Counted from the first letter of the stretch, positions 1-9,206 are shown. The stretch: 64,000 nucleotides of DNA from Rhizobium sp. S152 (GCF_030380735.1 NZ_JAUDRZ010000001.1:62001-126000), one strand, 5' to 3'. A program made the numbers and translations. The notes: generated by a model from the letters alone, not told the origin.

Positions 1-36
1 ATCGTTTAGGACCTTATACAGCCCCCGCCCGACTTG

Positions 37-83
37 ACAGATTACCCACTCCGCGTATGTTCGGAGCCGTTAAGGGGATCTGT
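37..83 (+). other. Nested stem-loop, possible 3' part of a structured RNA
   Basis: An outer pairing ACAGAT (37-42) with ATCTGT (78-83) encloses an inner stem CTCCG (49-53) with CGGAG (62-66). It sits about 35 bases before a good intrinsic terminator and no reading frame with a ribosome-binding site covers it. This could be the end of a small non-coding RNA that begins left of the window, or an mRNA 3' untranslated region. I do not recognise the family. Confidence 0.3.
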
Positions 84-116
84 AAGCCGACCAAGGTTTT
101 TACAGTTTCAACACGG

Positions 117-140
117 AGCCGGGGTTGCAGCCCCGGCTTT
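117..140 (+). terminator. Rho-independent terminator
   Basis: An 8-bp GC-rich stem, AGCCGGGG (117-124) with CCCCGGCT (131-138), has a 6-base loop and is followed by TTTTG. It would end a plus-strand transcript entering from the left edge, whose gene is outside the window. Confidence 0.75.
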
Positions 141-483
141 TGTGTTCATTCGCCAGACAATCCAGCCGAACGATCAATATAAAGTTTAAAACATCCGATT
201 CCGTCAAGGGGCAGGAACGGCGCGCGCTGTGGAGCAACACAGCATTTTAAAGCCCTGCTAGAAATAAAGAAATTATTTTCCACATGATTTTGCTTTGGAA
301 TCAGCGCGTTGCAAGAAACCGCTTTAACATCTTGTTAATGCTTGGCTAAGCGGTGAATTGCGGGGATAAGCGGTGAATTACATCAGCGAAGGCAAGCAGA
401 TTGTTAGTGCCTCCGACAACTCAACCCGAATCGGCTACTTCGATCTTACTGAAAGCCTCTAATCAATCACGCCGTGTCCCTCC
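141..483. other. Intergenic region, no gene seen
   Basis: AT-richer sequence between the left terminator and the 3' end of the minus-strand dehydrogenase operon. Short open frames here lack ribosome-binding sites and rhizobial codon use. No repeat or RNA gene was recognised. Confidence 0.5.
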
Positions 484-1536
484 TCACACCATCCCCACCC
501 CCAGCCGCTCCGCATGCGGCTTAAGCGATGCCATGATCGCCGGGTGCAGCACCACGCCGTCTCTCTCCGCCTGCCGCTTCCGCGCCAGGCCGTTTTCGCC
601 GGGCAGCCGGACGCGGGTGACGCCGGGGCGGGGTGGGTTGGCGTGGCAGGCGTCGGTAAGCCAGCCGGTCTGGCGCAGGAACGCCTCGCGCCCACCGAAG
701 GCGTCCGGGTCGAAGACCTGGATGGTGACGGCGGCGTTGGTGCCCTTGAGGCCATCGGCGCGGCCGAGGCCGGAAAGCCCCTGCGTGAACGCCTCGACAT
801 GCAGTGCCATGCCGTAGCCCTTCTGCCCGTGATCGAGCCCGCCGGCCGGCAGCAGAGTGCCGCCGCGCTCGATGACACCAGGATCGCGGCTCGGTTCGCC
901 ATGCTCGTCCAGCAGCCAATCGTGATCATAGTGGCGCCCCTCGCGCAGCAGCCGCTGCGCCATGTTGACCGTCGTGATCGAGGCGCTGATGTCGATGAGG
1001 ATGGGATCGCCCGGCGTCGGGATGCCGTGGGCGACGGGATTGGGCGTATAGATGCCCCGCGTGCCGCCGAAGGGCGCCACCTGCGCGCCGGACGGGCTGG
1101 AACTTGCGATGCTCACCATATAGCCGCGATCCGTCGCGATGGTGAGATAGGCCGCCAGGCAGCCGATATGGTGGCTATCGCCGATGGTGACAGTCGCCGT
1201 GCCAAAGGTTTCCGCCCGCGCGCAGGCGAGCTTCACCGCTTCAGATGTCAGCCATGCGCCGGGCAGTCGCTGGCCGTGCCAGGCAATCGCCGGGCCGCGG
1301 TCCGAGACGACCTCGGGCGCGCCCTTGCCCTTCATCACCCCATCGGCGATGCTATGCAGATACCAGCCGGCGAGCGCCAGACCGTGCGTGGTATGTCCGA
1401 GCAAATCCGCCTCGACCAGATACTGCGCGACGGCGGCGGCTTTCTCCTCCTCCAGCCCTGCGGCGGAAAACAGCGACTTCGCGAAGGCGCGCAACGCCTC
1501 CGGCCGGTATGGGTGGGTGTCAGGCGTTTCGCCCAT
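484..1536 (-). CDS. Ldh_2-family (malate/L-lactate-type) dehydrogenase
   Basis: A 350-residue NAD(P)-dependent oxidoreductase of the Ldh_2 family (malate, L-sulfolactate, ureidoglycolate and 2,3-diketogulonate reductases), a cytoplasmic fold unrelated to classical LDH. The family signature with the catalytic histidine is visible as GHTTHGL near residue 48, and the TPNPVAHGIPTP-type segment occurs mid-protein. Length is normal. The ATG has a GGGAGA ribosome-binding site 6 bases upstream. It is the last gene of a minus-strand run after an Fe-type alcohol dehydrogenase, a PdxA2-like enzyme and a D-2-hydroxyacid dehydrogenase, so a role in reducing or oxidising a 2-hydroxy/2-oxo acid of the same pathway is likely. 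The substrate cannot be read from sequence. A second, distant paralogue lies at 25149-26138. Confidence 0.85.
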   Translation of the reverse strand: MGETPDTHPYRPEALRAFAKSLFSAAGLEEEKAAAVAQYLVEADLLGHTTHGLALAGWYLHSIADGVMKGKGAPEVVSDRGPAIAWHGQRLPGAWLTSEAVKLACARAETFGTATVTIGDSHHIGCLAAYLTIATDRGYMVSIASSSPSGAQVAPFGGTRGIYTPNPVAHGIPTPGDPILIDISASITTVNMAQRLLREGRHYDHDWLLDEHGEPSRDPGVIERGGTLLPAGGLDHGQKGYGMALHVEAFTQGLSGLGRADGLKGTNAAVTIQVFDPDAFGGREAFLRQTGWLTDACHANPPRPGVTRVRLPGENGLARKRQAERDGVVLHPAIMASLKPHAERLGVGMV

Positions 1537-1583
1537 CGGATATCTCCCTTGGATCGGGCCGGCCTTGTCGGCGACCCCTGTGG

Positions 1584-2549
1584 TCAGCGGGCGAGGAAGC
1601 GCGGCGCCGGCGTCTCGCCCTTGAAAATCGCAAGCACCTGCTCGGCCGACATGACCGAGACGGCGCGCTTGGCATCGAGTGTCACGCCCGCCACATGCGG
1701 GGTCACCAGCGTGTTCGAGAGGTGGACGAGCGGATTGTCGATGCCGGGCGGCTCCATCGCGAAGCTGTCGAGCCCGGCGGCGGCGATATGTCCGTCTTCC
1801 AGCGCCGAGACCAGCGCCCTCTCCTCCACCACTTCGCCGCGCGCTGTATTGATGAGCAGCGCCCCCGGCTTCATCATGCGGATGCGCCTGCCGTCGATGA
1901 GGTTGACGGTCTCGGGCGTCAGCGGACAGTGCAGGCTGACGATATCGGCTTTTCCGAGAAGCGCATCGAGATCGATGTCGCGCGTGACGCCATCGGCAAA
2001 GGCGTGGTCGGGCGTATGCGGATCGAAGGCGGAGACGACCATGCCGATTACCTGCGCCATGCGCGCCAGCGTCTGGCCGATGAAGCCGAAGCCGACGATG
2101 CCGAGATGCTGGCCGCGCAGCTCGCGCCCGTGATAGCGGTTCTTGTCCCAGATCCCGTCGCGGATCAGGGCGTCCTGCCGGGGCAGGTCCTTGACGAGCG
2201 CCATGATCAGCGCCAGCGCGTGCTCGGCCACGGAATGGCCGTTGCTGCCCGTCGTCATCGTCACCGGAATGCCGCGCGCCGTGGCCGCCGCAACGTTGAT
2301 GTCATTGGTGCCGACGCCATGCTTGGCGATGTGCCGCAGCCGTCCGCCCGCCTCCATTTCCTCGGCGCCGAGTTGCTCGGCCAGCAGCCGGACAATGACC
2401 GCATCCGGCCGGTGCGCCTGCATGGCGGCGATCACCTTCGATCTGTCGATGTAGGGCGGCGTGGCGATCGTGGTGACGCCTGCGGCCTCGAGCACCGCGC
2501 GGCCCTCGGGCGCGAGGTCCCCTCCCAGAATGACGACTGTCTTTTCCAT
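1584..2549 (-). CDS. D-isomer-specific 2-hydroxyacid dehydrogenase
   Basis: A 321-residue NAD-dependent dehydrogenase of the SerA/D-2-hydroxyacid family. The Rossmann motif GIVGFGFIGQ is present near residue 145, the catalytic Arg lies in NTARGE and the catalytic His in TPHVAG. It would interconvert a 2-hydroxy acid and a 2-oxo acid in the cytoplasm. There are two in-frame ATGs six bases apart; GGGAGGAG is 8 bases from the second and almost touches the first, so the second was chosen (alternative start 2555). It lies 87 bases downstream of the PdxA2-like gene and 47 upstream of the Ldh_2 gene, in the same orientation, which suggests one operon. The substrate is unknown; phosphoglycerate is less likely because the C-terminal ACT domain of SerA is absent. 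Confidence 0.85.
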   Translation of the reverse strand: MEKTVVILGGDLAPEGRAVLEAAGVTTIATPPYIDRSKVIAAMQAHRPDAVIVRLLAEQLGAEEMEAGGRLRHIAKHGVGTNDINVAAATARGIPVTMTTGSNGHSVAEHALALIMALVKDLPRQDALIRDGIWDKNRYHGRELRGQHLGIVGFGFIGQTLARMAQVIGMVVSAFDPHTPDHAFADGVTRDIDLDALLGKADIVSLHCPLTPETVNLIDGRRIRMMKPGALLINTARGEVVEERALVSALEDGHIAAAGLDSFAMEPPGIDNPLVHLSNTLVTPHVAGVTLDAKRAVSVMSAEQVLAIFKGETPAPRFLAR

Positions 2550-2636
2550 CCTCATCTCCTCCCGCGAGCATGGCGGAGCCGCGGCGCTGTGGGCGCCGTC
2601 GGCAAAATCGGTGCGATCTTGAAACGATCAGGCGCG

Positions 2637-3617
2637 CTAGCGGCGCGGCGAACGGGCCATCAGCCGGGCATAGGCGATGGCGGAAAGCATGTTGACGTGG
2701 TTGGCCTGGCCGGTGCCGGCGATATCGAAGGCGGTGCCATGATCGACCGAAACGCGATCGATCGGCAGGCCGAGCGATACGTTGACGGCGGTGTCGAAGG
2801 CCACCAGCTTGATCGGGATGTGGCCCTGATCGTGATACTGCGCGATGACGAGATCGAAGGCACCGTTATAGGCGCGGGCAAAGACGGTATCGGCGGAGAT
2901 CGGGCCGACGACGTCGATGCCCTTGGCCTGCGCCAGCTCCACAGCCGGCGCCAGGAATTCGCTGTCCTCAGTTCCGAACAGGCCGTTTTCGCCGCAATGC
3001 GGATTGAGCCCGGCAACGGCGATGCGCGCCTTCTTCCCCAGCCGCAGGAAATGGTTGTGCCCCGCCTCGATGGTCGCCAGCACGCGCTCCGTCTTCGCCC
3101 GCTCGATCGCGCCCTTCAGCGAGATGTGGGTGGAGACGTGGATCGTATTCAGGCGTTCGGAAGCGAGCAGCATGAACGAGCTCTTCGAGCCTGTCAGATG
3201 CGCAAGCAGGCCGGTGTGGCCGTCATGGTGATGGCCGGCAAGGTTCATCGCTTCCTTGTTGATCGGCGCGGTGACGATGACATCCGCCTGCCCCGACAGC
3301 GCGAGATCCACCGCGCGGCTGATATAGCGCACCGAGGCATCGCCCGCGACGGGGCTGACCTTGCCGATTTCGGGCAGCGGCGCGCCGAGATCGACCTCGT
3401 CGACGGCGATCTTGCCTGCACCTGACGCATCCGATGGCGCGAAGGAAAGCCCGGCATTCGTGGTGCGGTTGGCGCGCTCGAGTGCTTCGGTATTGCCGAC
3501 GATGACGAAATCGCGACGCTCCTGCTCGGGCATCGCCGCCAGCGCCTTGACGATCACCTCGGGGCCGACGCCGGCGGGATCACCCAGCGTCACCGCGACT
3601 TTCGCATTTCTGTCCAT
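2637..3617 (-). CDS. pdxA2: PdxA2-type 4-phospho-acid-sugar dehydrogenase
   Basis: A 326-residue metal-dependent oxidative decarboxylase of the PdxA family. DPAGVGPE occurs at the N-terminus, GHTGLL lies in the middle, and the metal-binding segment HDQGHIP is near the C-terminus. Canonical PdxA makes the pyridoxal precursor from 4-phosphohydroxythreonine; PdxA2 paralogues oxidise D-threonate (or erythronate) 4-phosphate to dihydroxyacetone phosphate after a DUF1537 kinase. A DUF1537 kinase is encoded at 13265-14326, so the catabolic role is favoured. The ATG at 3617 has GGAAGAGGA upstream; a longer in-frame start at 3749 would overlap the preceding gene and has no support. It follows the Fe-type alcohol dehydrogenase by 43 bases. 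Confidence 0.8.
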   Translation of the reverse strand: MDRNAKVAVTLGDPAGVGPEVIVKALAAMPEQERRDFVIVGNTEALERANRTTNAGLSFAPSDASGAGKIAVDEVDLGAPLPEIGKVSPVAGDASVRYISRAVDLALSGQADVIVTAPINKEAMNLAGHHHDGHTGLLAHLTGSKSSFMLLASERLNTIHVSTHISLKGAIERAKTERVLATIEAGHNHFLRLGKKARIAVAGLNPHCGENGLFGTEDSEFLAPAVELAQAKGIDVVGPISADTVFARAYNGAFDLVIAQYHDQGHIPIKLVAFDTAVNVSLGLPIDRVSVDHGTAFDIAGTGQANHVNMLSAIAYARLMARSPRR

Positions 3618-3660
3618 CAGTCCTCTTCCTTCCTGATTGGCTTTATGTATGGCCGCGCGC

Positions 3661-4794
3661 CTAGAAGGCGGCTTCGTAGATCGAGCGAATATCGTCACGC
3701 GCGAGATCGCGCGGATTGTTGTCGAGCAGGCGGCGGATTGCAAAGGCATCGTCCGCCATGGCGTCGAGGTCGCTCACCGGAACCCCGAGACCCGAAAGCT
3801 TCATCTCGATGCCGAGATCGGCGCAGAAGGAATAGGCGGCTTCGAACACCGAACCGACGTCATCCGACGCCTTGCGGCCGAGCGCATCGATGACCGCCCT
3901 GGTCTTTTCGGGAACGGCCGGCGTGTTGAAGGCGAGCACATGCGGGAAGATCAGCGCGTTGGCGGCACCGTGCGCCACATGCCAGCGGGTGCCAAGCGGG
4001 TAGGCGAGCGCATGACCGCCGGCCGTATTGACCGGGCCGAGACAGAAGCCGCCGTAGAGCGAGGCGAGCGACAACCCGGCGCGCGCCTCGGCATCGGAAC
4101 CATCATTGACCGCCCGCGCCAGATACTTGCCGACCAGCCGCGCGCCCTCGATCGCATAGAGGTCGATCATCGGATGCGCCTTGCGGTTTGTGAACGCTTC
4201 GACGCAATGCGCCATGGCATCGACACCGGTGGCGGCCGTCGTGCGGGCCGGAACGGTGAAGGTGAGCGCCGGATCGATGACCGCGATATCGGCCAGCATG
4301 TGAATGCTCTCGACAGCGAGCTTTGCCATCGTCTCGGGATCGGTGACCAGCGCCCGGATGCCGGCCTCGCTGCCGGTGCCGGCCGTGGTCGGCACCTGCG
4401 CCAGCGCCACGCGGCGCGGCCCCGTGACCTTGTTCGGACCGACCACCTCGCGCAGCGTCTGCGACGAGCCGGCGAGAACGGCCGCGAGCTTGGCGAGGTC
4501 CATCGCGCTGCCGCCGCCGAAACCGACGACAAGCTCCGCATCGGCGTCATTCGCCGCTGCCAGCACCTTGTCGAGATTGGCGGTATCAGGCTCCGGAGTG
4601 ACATCGGAAAAGACCGTGACGTCGCCGGAAAGACCAAGCGCGTCGACGCGCGTCGCGTTGAAGGCGTCGGAAATCACGAGGATGCGGCGATAGCCCTTGT
4701 CGCCCGCCCACTTGCCCAGACGCTCCGCCGTGCCGACACCGAACTCGATCAGATGCGGCCGGACGATTGTGATAGGCGAATCCAAGCTGACCAC
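3661..4794 (-). CDS. Iron-containing alcohol dehydrogenase family protein
   Basis: About 377 residues of a group III (Fe-ADH) dehydrogenase. NAD-binding [10 protein letters not shown] and TTAGTGSEA are present. The metal ligands are visible as D and H in [11 protein letters not shown] and as two further histidines in the segment HALAYPLG to HVAHG. The family includes lactaldehyde reductase, glycerol dehydrogenase and maleylacetate reductase, so the substrate remains open. No ATG is available: GTG at 4794 has GGGGAGG 9 bases upstream and was preferred; TTG at 4815 lacks a site. It is first in the minus-strand operon continuing with the PdxA2-like, hydroxyacid dehydrogenase and Ldh_2 genes, with a short palindrome (4851-4861) in its promoter region. 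Confidence 0.8.
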   Translation of the reverse strand: MVSLDSPITIVRPHLIEFGVGTAERLGKWAGDKGYRRILVISDAFNATRVDALGLSGDVTVFSDVTPEPDTANLDKVLAAANDADAELVVGFGGGSAMDLAKLAAVLAGSSQTLREVVGPNKVTGPRRVALAQVPTTAGTGSEAGIRALVTDPETMAKLAVESIHMLADIAVIDPALTFTVPARTTAATGVDAMAHCVEAFTNRKAHPMIDLYAIEGARLVGKYLARAVNDGSDAEARAGLSLASLYGGFCLGPVNTAGGHALAYPLGTRWHVAHGAANALIFPHVLAFNTPAVPEKTRAVIDALGRKASDDVGSVFEAAYSFCADLGIEMKLSGLGVPVSDLDAMADDAFAIRRLLDNNPRDLARDDIRSIYEAAF

Positions 4795-5154
4795 TGGACC
4801 ATTCCTCCCCTGCAATACAGCGACGCCATTGCGCCGCCTAAGATGTAAATTTGTTATACAAGCTCATTCTGTTTGGCAAGCTTTGATCGCGAGCGCATCG
4901 ATAATTTCATCATCGAATGGAATTCAAGAACACGCGCACCAGGCACAGAAGTAAGCCTATTATATTGTTTTATATTGTATATTCCCCCGTCCATGTGTCT
5001 TTCGACCGCGGCTCCTTGCGTCAAGGCAGCAAAGATCGCAGGCGCCACAAAATTGTCAAAACAGCGCCCAAGCGACGCCGCCTGGCGCGATAAAATCCTC
5101 GAAAGAGGTCGCGCCGGGCGACTAATCGTTCACAACTGACAAGCAGCCTTGCAC
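4795..5154. other. Promoter region of the Fe-ADH operon, no gene seen
   Basis: AT-rich sequence between two minus-strand transcription units. It holds the palindrome at 4851-4861, two tandem copies of TTATATTGT around 4960-4978, and a hairpin at about 5082-5117 in which CCTC-GAAA-GAGG is enclosed by GGCGCGA/TCGCGCC with an asymmetric AT bulge. The open frames across it look accidental. Confidence 0.45.
4851..4861. promoter_or_regulatory. Palindrome TTGT-TAT-ACAA, candidate GntR operator
   Basis: A perfect 4-bp inverted repeat with a 3-base centre lies 57-67 bases upstream of the Fe-ADH GTG start. TTGTnnnACAA resembles sites of FadR-subfamily GntR regulators; one such regulator is encoded at 14347-15111. 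The assignment is inference. Confidence 0.35.
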
Positions 5155-6345
5155 TCAGCCGAGCGCCTGGGACGTCAGCCGCACATATTTGATGGCGCGG
5201 CGGTAATAGGTGTAGGCGACATGCACGGTCCCATCCGGCCCCTCGACGATCGACGGATAGGAGAACTCGCGATTGAGCGCTTCCTTCGAGTTGTTGCTCA
5301 GGCAATAGCCGTCGCCGGTATCGAGATCGATGTGACGCGGGAAGCTGGCGCCTTTATCCGTCGAGAACGCCAGGCTGAGTGGCGCGCGCGGCACGCCCCA
5401 GATGGCCTTGCGGCGCTCGACGGCCTTGACCGGTGCTGCCGGTGCATCCGCCTCGTCGCCCTCGATTTCGTCATAGAGCGACAGCCGCCGCGCGTCCGAC
5501 GTCAGCGCATTTGAATGGTTGTAAACCATTGCTATCACGCCATTATTCAGCCTCGCTGCCTGGATCGACGAGTTGTTGTTCGGCAGGTCGATCGGTTGCG
5601 GCGCGCTCCAGCTCTCGCCGCCATCACGCGAGCGGCTGGACAGCACGTTCTCGGAAAAACGGTTGCGATAAAAGGCAACGAGATGATCGCCTTCGACAGG
5701 CACGATGTTCATGTGCACCGCGCCGAGACTGTCCGGCACCGCCACCATCGCCCAGCTACGGCCGCCGTCGCGCGAGATCAACACGCCCGCCGTATCCGCA
5801 TCGCCCGTCCAGCGCTCTCCGGGCAGGCCGACGCAGCGGAAGATCGGCAGCAGCCACGCGCCCTTGCCGTTGACGATGATCGGCTGGCGCACGAAAGTCC
5901 CGGGAAGATCGCACAGCATGTTCACGGCGCCGAAGGTCTTACCGCCGTCCTCGGAAATCCGACATTTGACAACCGAGCCGTCCTGGTTGCCCGAGGTCTG
6001 CGAGGTGTAGAGCAGCCAGACATTTCCGTCCGGAGCCTTGAAAATTAACGGATTTTGCTCGGATTTGGCGGGATCGTCGGACATTTTCTCCGGCTGAGAC
6101 CACTGCGTGGCGCCCGGCGCCAGGCGCGACATGTAAATCGAGATATCGCCCATACCCTCCATCGTACCGCCGAACCAGACGCAGGTCAGCGTCCCGTCGG
6201 GCAGAAACGCCAGGTTGGCGGCGTGGTTTTGGATGCAGGGCGACGGCAGATAGGCGTCCGACCGTCCCGGAGGGGCGGGATTTGGGACGATCTCGCCGGT
6301 CATCAGGCCAGGAACGGCATCCGGCTGCAAACCCGTGAAGGCCAT
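5155..6345 (-). CDS. Sialidase-like BNR/Asp-box repeat protein
   Basis: A 396-residue six-bladed beta-propeller-type protein with several Asp-boxes (S-x-D-x-G-x-x-W), for example SRDGGRSW and SRDGGESW, and a degenerate STDKGASF. These resemble exo-alpha-sialidases (GH33) and related BNR-repeat enzymes. No signal peptide or membrane segment is visible, so it is probably cytoplasmic. The ATG has AAGGAGG 6-7 bases upstream, overlapping the stop of the upstream aldolase gene, so the two are translationally linked. Pairing with a DapA/NanA-family aldolase suggests processing of a sialic-acid-like or other acidic sugar, but the catalytic Tyr/Glu and Arg triad of true sialidases was not verified. 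Confidence 0.7.
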   Translation of the reverse strand: MAFTGLQPDAVPGLMTGEIVPNPAPPGRSDAYLPSPCIQNHAANLAFLPDGTLTCVWFGGTMEGMGDISIYMSRLAPGATQWSQPEKMSDDPAKSEQNPLIFKAPDGNVWLLYTSQTSGNQDGSVVKCRISEDGGKTFGAVNMLCDLPGTFVRQPIIVNGKGAWLLPIFRCVGLPGERWTGDADTAGVLISRDGGRSWAMVAVPDSLGAVHMNIVPVEGDHLVAFYRNRFSENVLSSRSRDGGESWSAPQPIDLPNNNSSIQAARLNNGVIAMVYNHSNALTSDARRLSLYDEIEGDEADAPAAPVKAVERRKAIWGVPRAPLSLAFSTDKGASFPRHIDLDTGDGYCLSNNSKEALNREFSYPSIVEGPDGTVHVAYTYYRRAIKYVRLTSQALG

Positions 6346-6356
6346 GGTCGTCCTCC

Positions 6357-7262
6357 TTACGGCAGCGTCTTGTAGGCTTCGGCAAGCGATGCGTAATCGG
6401 CGTCGCTGATCGGCATCAGCGGTGCGCGTGTGCGCTTCCAGGCCGGGTTGCCGGTTTTCAGGCCGACCATCGCCTTGATTGTCGGGATCTGTACGTAGGA
6501 GTTGGAGAGCGTGCGGTAGGCGTTGATGCGCGCCTGCGCGGTCTCGACCGCCGCCGCCTCGCGCTCGTCGTGCACCTTGTCATAGACGGTGCGCAGCGAA
6601 TCCGCGACCAGATTGGAGGTCGCGGTGATGCAACCGGCGCCCCCGGCCTTCAAGAGCGGCAGCAGCAGCGGATCCGCGCCGGCGAGAACCGAGAAGCCGG
6701 GATAAGCAGCGATGATCGCCTGCATGTTGTTGAAATCGCCTGCTGATTCCTTGATGCCGACAACCGTGTCCGGGAAGGCTTCGATCAGCCTTCCGATCAG
6801 CGGCACCGAGAGCGGCACACCCGAAACCTGCGGGATATGATAGAGAATGACCTGCAGCCTGTTGTCGGCGACTTTCTCAAGGATCTGCGAATAGGCTGCA
6901 AACAGGCCGTCGTCGGAAACACCCTTGTAGTAGAAGGGCGGCAGCATAACGACCTTGGTGACGCCGAGCGACAGTGCATGCCTGGTAAGATCGACCGTCT
7001 CCTGGATGGCGACGACGCCGGTGCCCGGCAGCAGCTTGTCGGCGGGAATGCCGGCCTTCAGCGCCGCCTCGAGGATCGCCTTGCGCTCGCTCGACGAGAA
7101 CGAATTCGCCTCCCCTGTGGTGCCGAGAAGCGCCACGCCGTGGCAGCCCTCGGCAAGCAGGCGCTGGCAGTGCTCGGTGAAAAGACCGAGATCAGGGCTC
7201 CCATCGGCATTGAGTGGGGTCGCGGCGGCGCTGTAGACACCCGTGATCTTGTGATTGTTCAT
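6357..7262 (-). CDS. Dihydrodipicolinate synthase / N-acetylneuraminate lyase family aldolase
   Basis: A 301-residue class I (Schiff-base) aldolase or dehydratase of the DapA/NanA superfamily. The GTTGE phosphate/carboxylate loop, the active-site tyrosine in YHIPQVSG and the Schiff-base lysine in GIKES are visible. The ATG at 7262 has GAGGAGG 6-7 bases upstream; a longer start (7352) is unsupported. It is the first gene of a two-gene unit with the BNR protein. Biosynthetic DapA is unlikely given the setting beside a sugar-acid importer; a catabolic lyase for a 2-keto-3-deoxy sugar acid or sialate-like compound fits better. The substrate is not readable. Confidence 0.8.
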   Translation of the reverse strand: MNNHKITGVYSAAATPLNADGSPDLGLFTEHCQRLLAEGCHGVALLGTTGEANSFSSSERKAILEAALKAGIPADKLLPGTGVVAIQETVDLTRHALSLGVTKVVMLPPFYYKGVSDDGLFAAYSQILEKVADNRLQVILYHIPQVSGVPLSVPLIGRLIEAFPDTVVGIKESAGDFNNMQAIIAAYPGFSVLAGADPLLLPLLKAGGAGCITATSNLVADSLRTVYDKVHDEREAAAVETAQARINAYRTLSNSYVQIPTIKAMVGLKTGNPAWKRTRAPLMPISDADYASLAEAYKTLP

Positions 7263-7568
7263 GTCGTCCTCCTCGGATGAACGCCGCATATGGCGGCAAA
7301 AGGCGGGAAACCCTGCCTGCAAGATGCGGGTTTTCTCATCCTCGTTCCGCATGTTGTCAATATGACAATAAGCACTTCAATCGATCGTATTTTTCAACGC
7401 ATTGAAATTAAATAGGAAATTTTTTTGATCATTTTGCCGTGCTTCGCATGAATTAATTTCTATTGACATATTTACATTATCGAGCGAGTGTTTGCGCCAT
7501 TGTCATGACGCACTTTCGGGATGGAGCGAAAGATGGAGACGTCATCGATTTTGTCATGGGAGGATGGA
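7263..7568. other. Divergent promoter region between aldolase and importer operons
   Basis: AT-rich spacer with no gene. It carries a 15-bp palindrome (7354-7368) and several further GTCA/TGAC elements, including TTGTCATGAC near 7499-7508, so a shared operator region controlling both directions is plausible. Confidence 0.5.
7354..7368. promoter_or_regulatory. Palindrome TTGTCA-ATA-TGACAA, candidate operator
   Basis: A perfect 6-bp inverted repeat with a 3-base centre lies 92 bases upstream of the aldolase start in the divergent spacer. A related half-site cluster TTGTCATGAC lies near 7499-7508, in front of the importer gene. The FadR-type regulator at 14347-15111 is the obvious candidate ligand. 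Confidence 0.4.
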
Positions 7569-9206
7569 ATGACTGATCGGACTGATAAGAATAATGGAAT
7601 GTCGCGTCGTGAAGCGTTGAAGCTCGGCCTGGCCGCCGGTGTCGGCCTCACCGTATTCGGCCTCAACGCCAAGATCGTGCTCGCCGACGACGGCCAGGTG
7701 CTGAAGGTCGCCAACCCGGCGTTCAACCAGGATTGGTCGCCGCTGCGCGGCGGCGGTGTTCCGTTCCGCTGGAATTCAATCTGGTGGGCTTCGCCGATGT
7801 ATTTCGACAGCGAAGGCAAGATCAAGCCTTACGTTTTCACCAGCTGGGAATCGCCTGACAACAAGGTCTGGACCTTCAAGGTCGACCCCAAGGCTGTGTT
7901 CTCCGACGGCAGCAAGATCACCTCGGCCGACGTCAAGGGCTCCTGGGAAGTCGCCTCCATGCCCAACACCAAGAGCCAGCGCGCCGACCAGGTGCTGAGC
8001 AAGGTTCAGGGTTACAAGGAAATCGGCGCCGGTTCCGGCAACGAGCTGACGGGCGTCGCAACGCCTGACGAAGGCACCGTCGTCGTCACGCTGACGGAAG
8101 CCGATCCGATCTTCTTCATGCGCCTTGCCAACCACATCGCGCCGATCACCAAGGCCGCGCAGTCTCGCGGCAGCGACGGCGAGGAAGTGGCGGACTGGTA
8201 CAAGCCCGATAGCAGTGCCGTCTATTCCGGCCCGTTCAAGCTCACCAGCATCGATATCGACGCCGGCAAGCTGGTATTCGAGCCGAACGAGAACTTCTTC
8301 GGTCCCAAGCCGAAGCTGGCACGCATCGAGATCACCTCGATCGAGGACAACGTCACCGCGACGTCGCTCATCAAGTCGGGCGAGTTCAATGCCCATACCG
8401 AACTGGTCACCTCGACGATCATCCAGGATCTCGGCCCCGAATTCTCCGCCGGCCCGCTGATCCCGACCAGCCAGCACTTCTGGTTCAACGTCACCCGCGC
8501 GCCGATGGACGATCCGAAGGTTCGCCAGGCGCTGATCATGGCGATCGATCGCGACGGCCTCTTCAAGGCGTCCTATCCCGATGGTCCGCACAAGAAGGCC
8601 GACCAGATTCTGAACTCCGTTCCCGGCGCCGACAATTCCGGCTTCGAGCCCTTCCCCTACGATCCGGCCGCCGCCAAGAAGCTGCTCGCCGAATCGAGCT
8701 ACGGTGGTCCCGAGCGTCTGCCGAAAATCCTCTTCGTCGGCATCTCCGCCCCGGCCATTCAGGCAGCGGCACAGTACATCGCCGAGCAGTGGCGCCAGAA
8801 CCTCGGCATCACGGCTGTCGACATGAAGCCGCAGCAGGATAGCTACGCCGGTCCCGACCAGAACGCGGTGCAGATCTTCCGCGACGACGTCGGCACCCGC
8901 GTACCTGATGCCGTCTCCTACCTCGCCGGCTGCATCGCCTCGACCTCGTCCAACGCCCAGAACAAGCTCGGCGGCTACAAGAACGACAAGGTCGATGCCG
9001 CGCTTGCCGAGGCCGCCACCAAGGCTGCCGACGATCCCGAGCGCATCAAGCTCGCGCAGGATGCCCAGAAGGCATTCCGCGAGGATTGGGCCTTCATTCC
9101 GTGGTACTCTCAGGCGATGTCGCGCTGGGCCACCAAGGAGGTCAAGGGCATGGAGAAGAACCTCGACTGGCAGGTCGTGGCGCCCTGGGACATTTCGATC
9201 GGCTGA
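7569..9206 (+). CDS. ABC transporter substrate-binding protein (SBP_bac_5, DppA/OppA type)
   Basis: A 545-residue periplasmic solute receptor of cluster C (oligopeptide, dipeptide, nickel or oligosaccharide binding). The N-terminus has a twin-arginine-like motif SRREALKLG followed by a hydrophobic stretch ending near ADDG, suggesting Tat or Sec export. The characteristic region around FSDGSKITSADVKGSWE and the conserved QALIMAIDRDGL segment are present. The ATG at 7569 has GGGAGGATGG upstream; an earlier start at 7521 is possible. It is first of a seven-gene plus-strand run with two permeases, two ATPases, a DUF1537 kinase and a GntR regulator. Despite the family name, cluster C receptors often bind sugars, so a saccharide ligand is likely here. 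Confidence 0.9.
   Translation: MTDRTDKNNGMSRREALKLGLAAGVGLTVFGLNAKIVLADDGQVLKVANPAFNQDWSPLRGGGVPFRWNSIWWASPMYFDSEGKIKPYVFTSWESPDNKVWTFKVDPKAVFSDGSKITSADVKGSWEVASMPNTKSQRADQVLSKVQGYKEIGAGSGNELTGVATPDEGTVVVTLTEADPIFFMRLANHIAPITKAAQSRGSDGEEVADWYKPDSSAVYSGPFKLTSIDIDAGKLVFEPNENFFGPKPKLARIEITSIEDNVTATSLIKSGEFNAHTELVTSTIIQDLGPEFSAGPLIPTSQHFWFNVTRAPMDDPKVRQALIMAIDRDGLFKASYPDGPHKKADQILNSVPGADNSGFEPFPYDPAAAKKLLAESSYGGPERLPKILFVGISAPAIQAAAQYIAEQWRQNLGITAVDMKPQQDSYAGPDQNAVQIFRDDVGTRVPDAVSYLAGCIASTSSNAQNKLGGYKNDKVDAALAEAATKAADDPERIKLAQDAQKAFREDWAFIPWYSQAMSRWATKEVKGMEKNLDWQVVAPWDISIG

Noticed and set aside
1245..3425. Very long plus-strand open frame over the dehydrogenase operon
   Set aside because: It is the mirror of the minus-strand genes: high-GC codon bias removes stops from the opposite frame. 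Protein is Arg-rich, with no domain and no ribosome-binding site.
2637..3617. Canonical pdxA of vitamin B6 synthesis
   Set aside because: Housekeeping pdxA normally sits with ksgA/surA; here it is among sugar-acid catabolic genes and a DUF1537 kinase is nearby. The biosynthetic role is not strictly excluded.
2637..3749. Longer form of the PdxA2-like gene starting at 3749
   Set aside because: The extension overlaps the end of the preceding gene and precedes a well-placed ribosome-binding site at 3617.
4873..5139. 88-codon plus-strand open frame upstream of the Fe-ADH operon
   Set aside because: No ribosome-binding site and it crosses the probable promoter region; composition does not look coding.
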